DNA of 64,000 nt, taken from NCBI GenBank assembly GCA_948144175.1, contig CANXME010002192.1, positions 2,294,001 through 2,358,000 on the forward strand, in the 5' to 3' direction. Numbering within the stretch: position 1 is the stretch's first letter; the number at the start of each line of letters is the position of its first letter. Below the pieces are notes generated by a model. That model did not search any database and was not told where the DNA came from. It was given only the letters and a program-made list of their open reading frames with translations. A program made the position numbers and the translations under genes. Shown here piece after piece: positions 44,330-55,095 of this stretch. The DNA comes from Closterium sp. NIES-65 (lineage: Eukaryota > Streptophyta > Zygnematophyceae > Desmidiales > Closteriaceae).

Positions 44330-45130
44330 AGACAGGGCAGTGGAGACGGCTCGGGCGGCTCGGGCGGCTCGGGCGGCTCGGGCGACTCGGGCGGCTCGGG
44401 CGGCTCGGCGGCTCGGCTGCTGGGCGGCTCGGGCGGCTCGGCGGCTCGGGCGGCTCGGCTGCTGGGGCGGCTCGGCTGCTGGGGCGGCTCGGCTGCTGGG
44501 GCGGCTCAGTTGCTGGGGCGGCTCGGCTGCCGGGGCGGCTCGGCTGCTGGGGCGGCGCAGTTGCTGGGGCGGCGAGGCCGGGAGATGCAGCTGCGGGGCC
44601 GTTAGGGGTAGTGGCGGGGCCGGTAGGTGAAGTGGCGGGGCCGTCAGGTACAGCAGCGGGGCCGGCAGGTGAGACGGCGGGGCCTGCAGGTGCAGCAGCG
44701 GGGCCGTCAGGGGTAGCGGCGGGGCCGGTAGGTGCAGTGGCGGGGCCGTCAGAGGGGACGGCGGGGCCGTTAGGTGCAGCGGCGGGGCCGTCAGAGGGGA
44801 CGGCGGGGCCGTCAGGTGCAGCGGCGGGGCCGTCTGAAGCAGCGGCGGGGCCGGCAGAGGGGACAGCGGGGCCGTCAGGTGCAGCGGCGGGGCCGGCAGA
44901 GGGGACGGCGGGGCCGTCAAGTGCAGCGGCGGGGCTGGCAGAGGGGACGGCGGGGCCGTCAAGTGCAGTGGAGGGGCCGGTAGAGGGGACGGCGGGGCTG
45001 TCGCAGGCGATCGCGGGGCCGTCAGAGACGGCGCCGGCGTCGCGAGGGTCAGAGGGGGCGGCACGCGACTGGAGGGCGGCACGCGCAACGCGGCGCGGCC
45101 GTCTAGGGGCGGCGCAACGAGGCCGCGTAG
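44330..45130 (-). repeat. GC-rich tandem-repeat leader of C4
   Basis: An array with CGGCGGGGCCGTCAGGTGCAG-like units of 18-45 bp (~44600-45010) and CGGCTCGGGC units (~44340-44560). It sits between the primer site (GCTCGATACCA complement, ~45292-45302) and gag. Confidence 0.82.
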
Positions 45131-45302
45131 GTGGCGCGCCAAAAAAAAAAAATCGCGGGCGGCTCGACGCGATCGGGCCGCCAAAGGAAAAAAAAAAAAA
45201 GGGCCCAGCGCGACTCGGGCTAGGGCAGAGCGCGCTCCGGGCAGGACGGAATAGTAGGTGGGCCCTAGGAACAGTTCCCACTAGGGAACCTGCTCGATAC
45301 CA

Positions 45303-45437
45303 TGTTGAGATAGAGGCGAGGAATGGGTGCACTATGAAATGAAACAAGTACAAGTACCAACCCTAATTGGGTTGTACCCCCTATGGGCTACCCCACTACA
45401 GCCTAAATATATGCATCAGTAATATAATCATCTGACA
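45303..45437 (-). repeat. C4 5' LTR
   Basis: 135 bp, with TGTTGAGATAGAGG at the left end and CATCTGACA at the right on the plus strand. The primer-binding site complement abuts it on the left. Confidence 0.88.
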
Positions 45438-47587
45438 CTGTGCCCGTTGTGAAAATCTTCCCGCTCGTGCTTCTGGGGGTCGGTACTATACCATGCACCC
45501 GAAAACTCGTAACATTTTCGTGCTGCCCTGTTTCCCTGTCCACAGCAGATGCGGAGATGCGTTGTTCGGAAGTGACGACGACGACAGCAAGTTGTGCAGC
45601 ATGACAGCATGGTCCATTGCTGCAGGCCACTGGTGGTTGGGTAGCCGCATGCCACGTAGCAGTTTGCGCAAGCTGTTCTGCAGAGTCCTGTTCATTCTTT
45701 CTGCAACACCTTGCTGCTGATGGGCGTAGGGAAGGGAGAGGAGTTGCTTGATTCCTCTCTCCGCCAGGTACTGCTTGAAGCGCTGAGAGGTGTATTCTCC
45801 TCCTCCGTCTGACTGGAAGCTTTTCAGCTGTGTTCCTGACTCCCTCTCTGCTACCGGTAGCCAAGCGGCGAACGCTGCGAGTGCCATGTCGCGGCTGGGT
45901 AGGTTTCGATGCCAGACGTATCGAGTGGCGGCGTCAATGAAGGTTATCGTGTAATTGTAGGTGACTTGTCCTGGTTCTCAATTGAAGAGGATGTCACTGT
46001 ATACTTTCTCGAGTGGTGCGTATGCAGGTGCGCTCGGGTTGTGGTGAGAAGAAAACGGTCGATGGGGTAAGTCGGCTTCGGGGCAGATGAGGCAAGTTCC
46101 TCGTGCCCGTTGAAGTTCTCTGCCGTCGGGTAGTAGTAGCGAATCTTTGTCGAGGACTCCTGCTCGTATTGTGTTATTTAATACTGTGTTGCTTGGATGT
46201 CCTGTGCGTGCGTGCCAGATGTCTTCAGGAGCGCGATGTCCGGGTGAGCGTTGATACGCGTCGGAGTTGGAGTAGAAGTTAGCGACGACATTGGCGCTTC
46301 TGTGGACTTCTCGTTGAGTCGGGTTCAGTTGCTGTGCGGGTGTTGGTGGTGCTTCGTGGACGATGACTGGTGTCGTTGGTCCTGCTGCTGCCGATGATGT
46401 TTCTGCTGCTGTCGATGTTGTCTCTACTGCTGCCGATGTTGTCTCTTCTACTGCCGTTTGTTGAATTGTTGCTAACGCTCGTGTTCGTTCTGCTTCAGGG
46501 ATGGTGTGCGAGTACCAGAAACCTCCCGGGCTGAAGTCTGGATCAAGATCTGGAGGGTGCGTCCAGTCGGCGAAGTTCACGATGGCGTCGCTGTCTGCGG
46601 TGCCAAGGTCAGGGACGAAATCGAGGACGAAGACGTTGTTCTTCAAAACTGCTCTTCCGATGTAGAGGTCGCCCTTCCCGTGGTACAGTTTAAACTCCTG
46701 GGTGGTGCTGTCGGCTTCCAAGTGGTTGCCTTTCGCCATCAGCTGGCTGACACTCAGTAAGTTATAACCGAGTCCTTCTGCGATGCGTACCTTTGACATG
46801 TGCAGTATGACGTTTGTCTCTCTTGATTGAAGCTGAACTACTCCTTGTCGTCGTGTGCGCAGGTTCTGGTTGTTGGCGACCGTGATGACTACTTCTCGCT
46901 GGAGTCGATGTTCGCGTTGAACGAAGCGTCCCGAGGAGCACATATGTTGTCCGCAGCAACTGTCCAAGAACCAGGTGTCTTGCCCAGACGGTTCGCTTTG
47001 AGCGATGGCGGCGTACGTCGGATTCGGTTGGAGTGACTCGCGGCGAGGCGTCCTGTTGTCGAGCTCTTCTTCCGGTGAGTAGTGAGGTGGTGATTCGGTT
47101 GTGCACGAATCAGTTATCTTCACCATGCAATTGACAATGTTTCTTGCTCCTTGTGCAGATTGTCCTGTTGGAGTCGTTGAAGCTTGGATTGAGGTCGTCG
47201 GATTTGCTTGTGTTGAGGCAACTTGGGAACTTGAAGGCCGGAGTTGTCGCTGTGGTGTTGTCTGACGAGACGGGCAGTGCGTGCGAGGGTGTCCCGAAGT
47301 CTTGCAGATGTGGCAAAACGGAGGTACCGTCTTCACTTGTTGCTGTTGTCGATTGTTGTTTTTGTTGTATCGTCGCTGAGTGTGAAACGCAAACTCCGGT
47401 GCTAATGTTTTCTTCTTGTGTCTTTCTTCTTGCAGGTCCATGTCCTGCTGCTCGGCATGAATTTTGGCGCAGAGTGCCGCTTCGGAAATCCTCCCGTGTG
47501 CTCGTAATATGGCGCGAGTGGAGCGCCAGTGGGGGCCGAGACCGCCGATGACCACCGTGACAAAGGCGTCTTCTGAAATCGACCCTC
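45438..47587 (-). mobile_element. Ty1/copia element D, gag-integrase fragment
   Basis: A minus-strand fragment of a second copia family, distinct from the C elements and related to E. It carries the later part of gag with a CCHC knuckle (CHICKTSGHPRTHC), the protease region, GAG-pre-integrase (IWHARTGHPSNTVLNN) and part of the integrase core (FQSDGGGEYTSQRF). It is clearly diverged from E, hence older. Its 5' LTR and leader appear to be the piece at 54609-55095, on the other side of E. It is a broken fossil. Confidence 0.82.
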
Positions 47588-48531
47588 ACGTGGTTCGAAG
47601 GGGAGCTCCAGAAAGACCTCACGCTCACGGTCTCTTCTACGGTTACGCAATACCTCGGGCTCAACATCCGTGAGGAAGAAAACGCAATCTACCTAAGCGC
47701 CGAGAAGTACGCCGACACTATCGCGAAACGCTTTCGTCTCACACCAAGCGCCATCTCCACGCCTTACCGCTACGCGTCAGGAACCGAAAAGGGGCAATCT
47801 ACTCTACTTAAACCCGCCGGCATACGCGACTATCAGAAGAAGCTTGGATGCCTTCTTTTCGCAGCAGTCACATGCCGTCCCGACCTATCCTACTCCGCGA
47901 GTCAGCTCGCTACCTATCTCAAGAGACCTGAAGCAGAGCATCTGGCGGAACTCGATCGTGCTCTCCACTACTTCGTCAGCACCGCGACGATCGGACTAAC
48001 TTATCACAAAAACGTGACTACACCGACCAAGCTAATCGGCTACGTCGACGCCGATCACGCCGGCGACACCGACAACAGGCGCTCACGCACCGGCTATGTC
48101 TACCGCCTTGAGCCTATCGGTCCTATCTCCTGGCAGTCGAGCAAGCATGAGTTAATCGCACTATCTTCAGCAGAAGCAGAATATATTGCACTCTGCTCAG
48201 CCACCAAGGAGGGACTTTACCTTCGCGAACTACTGGAAGAAGCGAAGCTAGCCGAGTTACCCAGCTTCACCGTGTTCTGCGACAACCAGTCGGCAATTCG
48301 CATCGCCAACAAAAACGGCTTCGCAAACAGGACGAAACACATCGCCCTGCGCTATTTCTTCGTGAAGGACGAGATAGAAAAAGGGAAACTCGATCTGTCA
48401 TACTGTCCAACATCCGAGATGGCAGCCGATTACTTGACCAAGAAACTCGGAAAGCAGAAGTTCGAATACTGCATGATGCTGACTGGACAAGGCCACGTCA
48501 CCAGCAGCGACACTCCAGAAGCGAAGGGGAG
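47587..48531 (+). mobile_element. 3' fragment of an E-family copia element (RT-RNase H)
   Basis: A plus-strand segment identical by eye to 53222-54166 of E. It covers the end of reverse transcriptase and all of RNase H (GYVDADHAGDTDNRRS, SSAEAEYIALCSATKE, CDNQSAIRIANKNG). It runs straight into the LTR at 48532, which is shared with E. It meets fragment D head to head at 47587. Confidence 0.87.
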
Positions 48532-48973
48532 TGTTGGAAACAATAAGTCCTAAGTGCGCTTCTGTCGTATCAAAATCCAAGGCACCAAGCGAAGCAGTCC
48601 CAATCGAAGCATCGAGTCAACCTCGGAGGTTAGGGTAACCGCCTGGAGGTTACGAGAAAGTCAAAGGTCGCTGACCTTTGACTCGACAATTACAGCGCGA
48701 CAGTTAAGGACACACAACTGACTCGTTACAGAGCAGTTGCCCGAGTCGCACTATATCGAACCGCAACAGCAATACAGTTATCTATCTATCTATTCGTATT
48801 CCCTGTACTCTTATATAAATCCTTGTATTTGCTTGTTTAATTTAATCTACTTTGCTCTCACACACCAGTGCAAGGTCGGTTCACAATCCTCATTAAAACG
48901 CTTCCGCTATTACAAGTTTCTACCCAAGAGTTCTCCTCTGCAAAGATCCTAAGGGCTATTTTTCAGCCCAACA
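48532..48973 (+). repeat. E-family LTR, left (shared with the upstream fragment)
   Basis: 442 bp. It is both the 3' LTR of the fragment at 47587-48531 and the 5' LTR of E. It contains a GTAACCGCCTGGAGGTTAC imperfect palindrome (~48634) and a TATATAAAT box (~48811), a plausible core promoter. Confidence 0.9.
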
Positions 48974-49028
48974 TGGTATGAGAGCGGACAGGGGAAAACT
49001 CTAACTCTTTTCAAAATCATTTCAAGAC

Positions 49029-52000
49029 ATGGCAACAAACAAGGAAAGGAGCTCTCCTAATGACTCCTCGGGCACTATTCCTACTCCACCACCAGCCTCT
49101 GGCCTGCAGACAGAGGAAGGCACGGCAGCAAGACCAAGGGGAACTTCAACCGAGACTCCTACGAACCATCCTTCTGACTTCGACCAGAACATGATGGAGA
49201 AATTCTTCTCCTTCATGTCCTTCTACGAGCAACACCAGCAGTCGGGATCTGCACAGACACACAACAGCAACAACGGAGCAGCACCCATGAGCCTTGACGG
49301 GTCGTCATACGCGCGAGGGAATCAACAGCAGCAACCCACCTTCGCCCCGTACGAACGCGGGTCGATCAGCTTCCTGCCTCAACCTCCACCTGCGCAAGAC
49401 AAACCAATGGATGCCTTACAAGTACAGTCGCAGTTCGCGCATGTTCTGAAACTACAGACGTCAAGACCTTTCGACGGAAAGGACTTCTTTACCTGGTCCT
49501 TTGAATTCGAGTTGATGATGGAGGGCGCGCAGATACTCGGCTTCTTCGACGGATCCCTGCAGTATCCAGCAAACGGGACACAGTATGAAAAGCAGCAGTA
49601 TACGTATCAATCCATGATGGCGTATACTATTCTACTGAGAAACATCACACCAACCCAGCAGCAGAACATTCGCTCTTACCGGAACTTCGGCACCTCGGCG
49701 GAACTCGCGTACGGCCATCTGAAGAACCTGTACCTGGCAACAGACAGTGTAAACCAGAGCAGGTTAATGGCGCAGCTGACAACAGTTGAAATGAAACCAG
49801 GAGAAAAAGGGTTGGCGTATATCAGCCGATGTCGCGAATTGCACGACAAGCTTCTTCGATGTGGAGGGTCAATCTCTGAAGACGCCTTCGTAACAGTCGT
49901 CATCGGTGGCCTCGGTCCTCAGTGGCGCGCCACCAAAGCAATTCTTCGAGCACACGGGAGGATCTCCGAAGCGGCACTTTGCGCAGAAATTCACGCCGAG
50001 CAGCAGGATATGGACCTGCAAGAAGAAAGACACAAGAAAAGGACATTAGCACCGGAGTTTGCTTTCCATACTCAGCGACGACACAACAACTACAACAATC
50101 CACAGCAGCAGCCGAAGCTAGTACCTCCATTTTGTCACATCTGCAAGACATCAGGACACCCACGCACGCACTGCCCGTCTCGACAGACAACACCACAGCG
50201 ACAACTGCGGCCTTCAAGCACCCAAGTTGCTTCGACACAAGCAAGCTCGACAACCACGATTCAAGCTTCAACGACCTCAACTGGACAACCTGCACAAGGA
50301 GCAAGACATATAGTCAACTGCATGGTCAAGATAAACGACTCTTGCATAACAGAGTCACCACCCCATTACTCACCGGAAGAGGAGCTCGACAACAGGACGC
50401 CTCGTCGCGAATCACTCCATCCAAATCCGACTTACGCCGCTATCGCTCAAAGTGAACCGTCCGGCCAAGACACCTGGTTCTTGGACAGTTGCTGCGGGCA
50501 ACACATGTGCTCGTCCGGGCGTTTCGTACAACGCGAACATCGACTCCAACGGGAAGTGATCATCACGGTTGCCAACAACCAAAACCTGCGCACACGAAGA
50601 CAAGGAGTGGTACAGCTTCAGTCAAGAGAAACAAATGTCATACTGCACATGTCTAAGGTACTCATCGCTGAAGGACTCGGCTACAACTTACTGAGCGTTA
50701 GCCAGTTGATGGCGAAAGGAATTCATCTGGAAGCCGACAGCACGACCCAGGAGTTCAAGCTTTACCACGGGAGAGGCGGTCTCTACATCGGGAAAGCAGT
50801 GCTGAAGAACAACGTCTTCGTCCTCGACTTCGCTCCCGACCTCGGCACTGCAGACAGCGACGCCATTGTGAACTTTGCTGATTGGACACACCCTTCGGAT
50901 CTCGACCCCGACTTCAGCCCGGGAGGTTTCTGGTACTCCCACACTATCCCTGAAGCAGAACGAACAAGAGCGTTAGCAACGATTCAACAAGAAGCAGAGA
51001 CGACAACATCGGCAGCAGCGACAACATCAGCAGAGACGACAACATCGGCAGCAGCAGCAACAACATCGGCAGCAGCGACAACATCGGCAGCAGCGACAAC
51101 ATCAGCAGCAGCAGGAACAACGACACCAGTCACAGTCGACGAAGCACCACCAACACCCGCGCAACAGCTGAATCCGACTCAACGTGAAGTCCACCGAAGC
51201 GCCAACCTCGTCGCCAGCTTTTACTCCAACTCCGACGCATATCAGCGTTCACCCGGACACCGCGCCTCTGAAGAGATCTGGCACGCACGCACAGGACATC
51301 CAAGCAACACGGTTTTGAATAACACGATAAGAGCAGGAGTCCTTGACAAAGACTCTCTACTTCTACCCGATGGCAGAGAACTCCAGAAGGCACGAGGGAC
51401 TTGCCTTATATGTCCCGAAGCTGACTTACCTCATCAACCGTTTGCTTCACATCACAACCCGAGCGCTCCAGCGTACGCACCACTCGAAAAAGTCTACAGC
51501 GACATCCTCTACAATCGCGAACCAGGACAAGTCAACTACAACTACACCATCACCTTCATCGACGCCGCCACTCGATACGTCTGGCATCGCAACCTACCCA
51601 GCCGCGACATGGCGCTCGCAGCATTCGCCGCCTGGCTACCGATAGCAGAGAGAGAGTCTGGAACACAACTGAAAAGTTTCCAGTCAGACGGAGGTGGCGA
51701 GTACACCTCTCAGCGCTTCAAGCAGTTCTTGGCGGAAAGGGGGATCAAGCAACTCCTCTCCCTTCCCTACGCACATCAGCAGCAAGGTGTTGCACAACGA
51801 CTGAACAGGACCCTGCAGAACAGCATGCGCAAACTGTTACGTGGCATGCGGCTACCCAACCACCACTGGCCAGCAGCAATGGACCACGCTGTCATGCTGC
51901 ACAACTTGTTGTCGTCGTCGTCACTCCCGAACAACGCATCACCGCATCTACTGTGGACAGGGAAGCAGGGCAGCACGAAAATGTTACGAGTTTTCGGGTG

Positions 52001-54188
52001 CATGGTACAGTACAGACCCCCAGAAGCACGAGCGGGAAGATTTTCGCAACGGGCACAGTGGGGACTACACCTCGGCATCGAGAAAAATTACAACGCATGG
52101 AGAATCTTCGACGTCCACACAAAGGAAACAGTAGCAGCACGTGACGCGATCTTCTACGAAAGACTCACCCTTCAGACGTACCTCGCCAACTTGCACGAGA
52201 ATCGGGACCTCACCAGTGGTTTTCGTGGTGACCGAGCCTTCGCGTCAGCAGCGGACGAAGCAGACTGGGATGAACAGAACGTCGACAACGCCTCGGAAGA
52301 AGCCGGACCTCTCCCATACTGCTCCGTCGACGTGCCCATGGATGAGGATAATCCTCGCGACAGTAACAACGCCGAAATCTTCTACCGTTTCGCCGACGAT
52401 GGTTACGTAACACCTGTGACAGTCAACACCAACGAAGCAGAAAGGGTAGGGCCAAATTTCATGCCCGACCCAGAAACGGGAGACGAAGCAGCTTATCCCG
52501 AGGATCCAGAACTCCCTCGATACTCACAGACTGGGCTGCAAATCCTTGGTCTCGTCACCGCAGTCCATGGCGCCGGCATTCCTAAGGAGCATGCGACGGT
52601 TCAGCAGGCTCTGGGGGGGGAACACAGGGAGAAATGGCGTGAAGCTATGGACAAAGAGCTGAAGGCACTGGAGGAGCGCAACACCTGGAAAATTGTTCCC
52701 ATCGGCGTAACTCAAAATAAAAACATTCTTACCGGGAAATGGGTCTTCCGTGTGAAGACGAAAGCTGATGGCACCATCGACAAATTCAAAGCCCGCTGGG
52801 TCGTACGTGGCTTCGACCAGGAGCACGGAAGAGATTACACCGAAACCTTCGCTCCGGTCAGTCGCCACACCTCACTCCGAATTCTCATCGCCGTCGCCGC
52901 CATGAAGAAAAAGAAATTGCGACAAATCGACGTTGCGAACGCATTTCTCTACGCACCTGTGGATGCAGAAATCTTCGTCGAACTCCCGCACGGCTCCCAC
53001 GGCGAACCCAACCGAGTGTGTCAACTACTCAAATCACTCTATGGGATCAAGCAGGCACCGCGACTGTGGCAGCAGTACCTACACGCCCGCCTCATCCGCA
53101 TCGGCTTCAAACAACTCCCGCATGACCAGGGCATGTATCGCCTCACAAAAGGAGGCGATTACGTCCTACTAATCGTCTACGTGGACGATCTCCTCTACAT
53201 TGGGTCAACCGACGACATCGCCACGTGGTTCGAAGGGGAGCTCCAGAAAGACCTCACGCTCACGGTCTCTTCTACGGTTACGCAATACCTCGGGCTCAAC
53301 ATCCGTGAGGAAGAAAACGCAATCTACCTAAGCGCCGAGAAGTACGCCGACACTATCGCGAAACGCTTTCGTCTCACACCAAGCGCCATCTCCACGCCTT
53401 ACCGCTACGCGTCAGGAACCGAAAAGGGGCAATCTACTCTACTTAAACCCGCCGGCATACGCGACTATCAGAAGAAGCTTGGATGCCTTCTTTTCGCAGC
53501 AGTCACATGCCGTCCCGACCTATCCTACTCCGCGAGTCAGCTCGCTACCTATCTCAAGAGACCTGAAGCAGAGCATCTGGCGGAACTCGATCGTGCTCTC
53601 CACTACTTCGTCAGCACCGCGACGATCGGACTAACTTATCACAAAAACGTGACTACACCGACCAAGCTAATCGGCTACGTCGACGCCGATCACGCCGGCG
53701 ACACCGACAACAGGCGCTCACGCACCGGCTATGTCTACCGCCTTGAGCCTATCGGTCCTATCTCCTGGCAGTCGAGCAAGCATGAGTTAATCGCACTATC
53801 TTCAGCAGAAGCAGAATATATTGCACTCTGCTCAGCCACCAAGGAGGGACTTTACCTTCGCGAACTACTGGAAGAAGCGAAGCTAGCCGAGTTACCCAGC
53901 TTCACCGTGTTCTGCGACAACCAGTCGGCAATTCGCATCGCCAACAAAAACGGCTTCGCAAACAGGACGAAACACATCGCCCTGCGCTATTTCTTCGTGA
54001 AGGACGAGATAGAAAAAGGGAAACTCGATCTGTCATACTGTCCAACATCCGAGATGGCAGCCGATTACTTGACCAAGAAACTCGGAAAGCAGAAGTTCGA
54101 ATACTGCATGATGCTGACTGGACAAGGCCACGTCACCAGCAGCGACACTCCAGAAGCGAAGGGGAGTGTTGGAAACAATAAGTCCTAA
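49029..54188 (+). CDS. E gag-pol polyprotein
   Basis: A single open frame of 1,719 codons. Parts: gag with a UBN2-type capsid domain (RPFDGKDFFTWSFEFELMM, ~49470-49530; QLTTVEMKPGEKGLAYISR, ~49770) and a CCHC knuckle (CHICKTSGHPRTHC, ~50135-50176); the protease region (~50475); GAG-pre-integrase (IWHARTGHPSN, ~51280) and integrase (SDGGGEYTSQRF, ~51690; AHQQQGVAQRLNRT, ~51770). An Ala/Thr-Ser repeat spacer (~50990-51130) lies between protease and integrase. Reverse transcriptase (FKARWVVRGFDQEHGRDYTE, LLIVYVDDLLYIGS, ~52785-53205) and RNase H (GYVDADHAGDTDNRRS, ~53680) follow. The frame ends 22 bp inside the 3' LTR. Confidence 0.92.
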   Translation: MATNKERSSPNDSSGTIPTPPPASGLQTEEGTAARPRGTSTETPTNHPSDFDQNMMEKFFSFMSFYEQHQQSGSAQTHNSNNGAAPMSLDGSSYARGNQQQQPTFAPYERGSISFLPQPPPAQDKPMDALQVQSQFAHVLKLQTSRPFDGKDFFTWSFEFELMMEGAQILGFFDGSLQYPANGTQYEKQQYTYQSMMAYTILLRNITPTQQQNIRSYRNFGTSAELAYGHLKNLYLATDSVNQSRLMAQLTTVEMKPGEKGLAYISRCRELHDKLLRCGGSISEDAFVTVVIGGLGPQWRATKAILRAHGRISEAALCAEIHAEQQDMDLQEERHKKRTLAPEFAFHTQRRHNNYNNPQQQPKLVPPFCHICKTSGHPRTHCPSRQTTPQRQLRPSSTQVASTQASSTTTIQASTTSTGQPAQGARHIVNCMVKINDSCITESPPHYSPEEELDNRTPRRESLHPNPTYAAIAQSEPSGQDTWFLDSCCGQHMCSSGRFVQREHRLQREVIITVANNQNLRTRRQGVVQLQSRETNVILHMSKVLIAEGLGYNLLSVSQLMAKGIHLEADSTTQEFKLYHGRGGLYIGKAVLKNNVFVLDFAPDLGTADSDAIVNFADWTHPSDLDPDFSPGGFWYSHTIPEAERTRALATIQQEAETTTSAAATTSAETTTSAAAATTSAAATTSAAATTSAAAGTTTPVTVDEAPPTPAQQLNPTQREVHRSANLVASFYSNSDAYQRSPGHRASEEIWHARTGHPSNTVLNNTIRAGVLDKDSLLLPDGRELQKARGTCLICPEADLPHQPFASHHNPSAPAYAPLEKVYSDILYNREPGQVNYNYTITFIDAATRYVWHRNLPSRDMALAAFAAWLPIAERESGTQLKSFQSDGGGEYTSQRFKQFLAERGIKQLLSLPYAHQQQGVAQRLNRTLQNSMRKLLRGMRLPNHHWPAAMDHAVMLHNLLSSSSLPNNASPHLLWTGKQGSTKMLRVFGCMVQYRPPEARAGRFSQRAQWGLHLGIEKNYNAWRIFDVHTKETVAARDAIFYERLTLQTYLANLHENRDLTSGFRGDRAFASAADEADWDEQNVDNASEEAGPLPYCSVDVPMDEDNPRDSNNAEIFYRFADDGYVTPVTVNTNEAERVGPNFMPDPETGDEAAYPEDPELPRYSQTGLQILGLVTAVHGAGIPKEHATVQQALGGEHREKWREAMDKELKALEERNTWKIVPIGVTQNKNILTGKWVFRVKTKADGTIDKFKARWVVRGFDQEHGRDYTETFAPVSRHTSLRILIAVAAMKKKKLRQIDVANAFLYAPVDAEIFVELPHGSHGEPNRVCQLLKSLYGIKQAPRLWQQYLHARLIRIGFKQLPHDQGMYRLTKGGDYVLLIVYVDDLLYIGSTDDIATWFEGELQKDLTLTVSSTVTQYLGLNIREEENAIYLSAEKYADTIAKRFRLTPSAISTPYRYASGTEKGQSTLLKPAGIRDYQKKLGCLLFAAVTCRPDLSYSASQLATYLKRPEAEHLAELDRALHYFVSTATIGLTYHKNVTTPTKLIGYVDADHAGDTDNRRSRTGYVYRLEPIGPISWQSSKHELIALSSAEAEYIALCSATKEGLYLRELLEEAKLAELPSFTVFCDNQSAIRIANKNGFANRTKHIALRYFFVKDEIEKGKLDLSYCPTSEMAADYLTKKLGKQKFEYCMMLTGQGHVTSSDTPEAKGSVGNNKS

Positions 54189-54608
54189 GTGCGCTTCTGT
54201 CGTATCAAAATCCAAGGCACCAAGCGAAGCAGTCCCAATCGAAGCATCGAGTCAACCTCGGAGGTTAGGGTAACCGCCTGGAGGTTACGAGAAAGTCAAA
54301 GGTCGCTGACCTTTGACTCGACAATTACAGCGCGACAGTTAAGGACACACAACTGACTCGTTACAGAGCAGTTGCCCGAGTCGCACTATATCGAACCGCA
54401 ACAGCAATACAGTTATCTATCTATCTATTCGTATTCCCTGTACTCTTATATAAATCCTTGTATTTGCTTGTTTAATTTAATCTACTTTGCTCTCACACAC
54501 CAGTGCAAGGTCGGTTCACAATCCTCATTAAAACGCTTCCGCTATTACAAGTTTCTACCCAAGAGTTCTCCTCTGCAAAGATCCTAAGGGCTATTTTTCA
54601 GCCCAACA
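54167..54608 (+). repeat. E 3' LTR
   Basis: 442 bp, identical by eye to the left LTR. A purine-rich GAAGCGAAGGGGAG tract just upstream lies within the coding frame and would serve as the plus-strand primer. Confidence 0.9.
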
Positions 54609-55095
54609 GTATTAAGTATTAAGAGAAAAAGTAACTTTGAACTCTATCTGCTCTCATACCATGTTGGGCTGAGATGCCCTGGGATCTTTGTAGAGTTAAA
54701 GTTTGAGTAAACGATGTAGTAGCGGAAGCGTTTGAATAAAGTCCTTGAACCACCTTGCGCTAGTATGTGAGGGCAAAGTAAGTTGATTAAAACAAGCAAA
54801 TACAAGGCTTTATATAAGAGTACAAGGAATACGAATAGATATGATTAAACTGTTTTGCTGTTGCGATTCGATACAGTGCGACTCGGGCAACTGCTCAATG
54901 TCGAGTCAGTTGTGTGTCCTTGCTGTCGCGCTGTATTTGTCAAGTCAAAGGTCGCTGACTTTTGACCTTCGTGTAACCTCCAGGCGGTTACCCTAACCTC
55001 CGAGGGTTGACTCGCGATGCTTCGATTTGGACTGCTTCGCTTGTGTCCTGAGTTTCGACACGACAGAGGCGCTTTAAGACTTATTGTTCCCAACA
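54609..55095 (-). mobile_element. Element D 5' LTR and leader
   Basis: A minus-strand LTR at 54662-55095 (434 bp, TGTTGGGCTGAG...GTTCCCAACA) with the primer-site complement GCTCTCATACCA beside it and a 53-bp leader remnant to 54609. It resembles the E LTR with many substitutions and several small length differences, as expected for an older D copy. E and its upstream fragment sit between this piece and the rest of D. Confidence 0.8.

Larger units (their letters stand above)
40165..45437 (-). mobile_element. Ty1/copia element C4 (5' LTR to integrase)
   Basis: A minus-strand copia element whose 5' LTR (45303-45437) is at the right. Leader, gag, protease and integrase follow leftwards until it abuts C3 within the post-integrase spacer. 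Its LTR sequence differs clearly from C3, so the two are different subfamilies and not halves of one copy. To its right it lies directly against the integrase of element D. No matching duplication was found at the outer ends of the C3/C4 pair. Confidence 0.87.
48532..54608 (+). mobile_element. Ty1/copia element E, looks whole
   Basis: A 6,077-bp plus-strand element with 442-bp LTRs that look identical, TGTTGG...CCAACA ends, an initiator-Met-type primer site TGGTATGAGAGC at 48974 and one gag-pol frame. No breaks were noticed. The flanks (GGGAG left, GTATT right) do not match as a target duplication, because the left flank is the end of another E-family copy. The LTR identity makes it the youngest element here, together with C2. 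Confidence 0.92.

Noticed and set aside
33312-45442. A single 12-kb insertion made of C3 plus C4
   Set aside because: The flanking 5-mers (GCGCG region at left, CTGTG at right) do not match and the LTRs are of different subfamilies.
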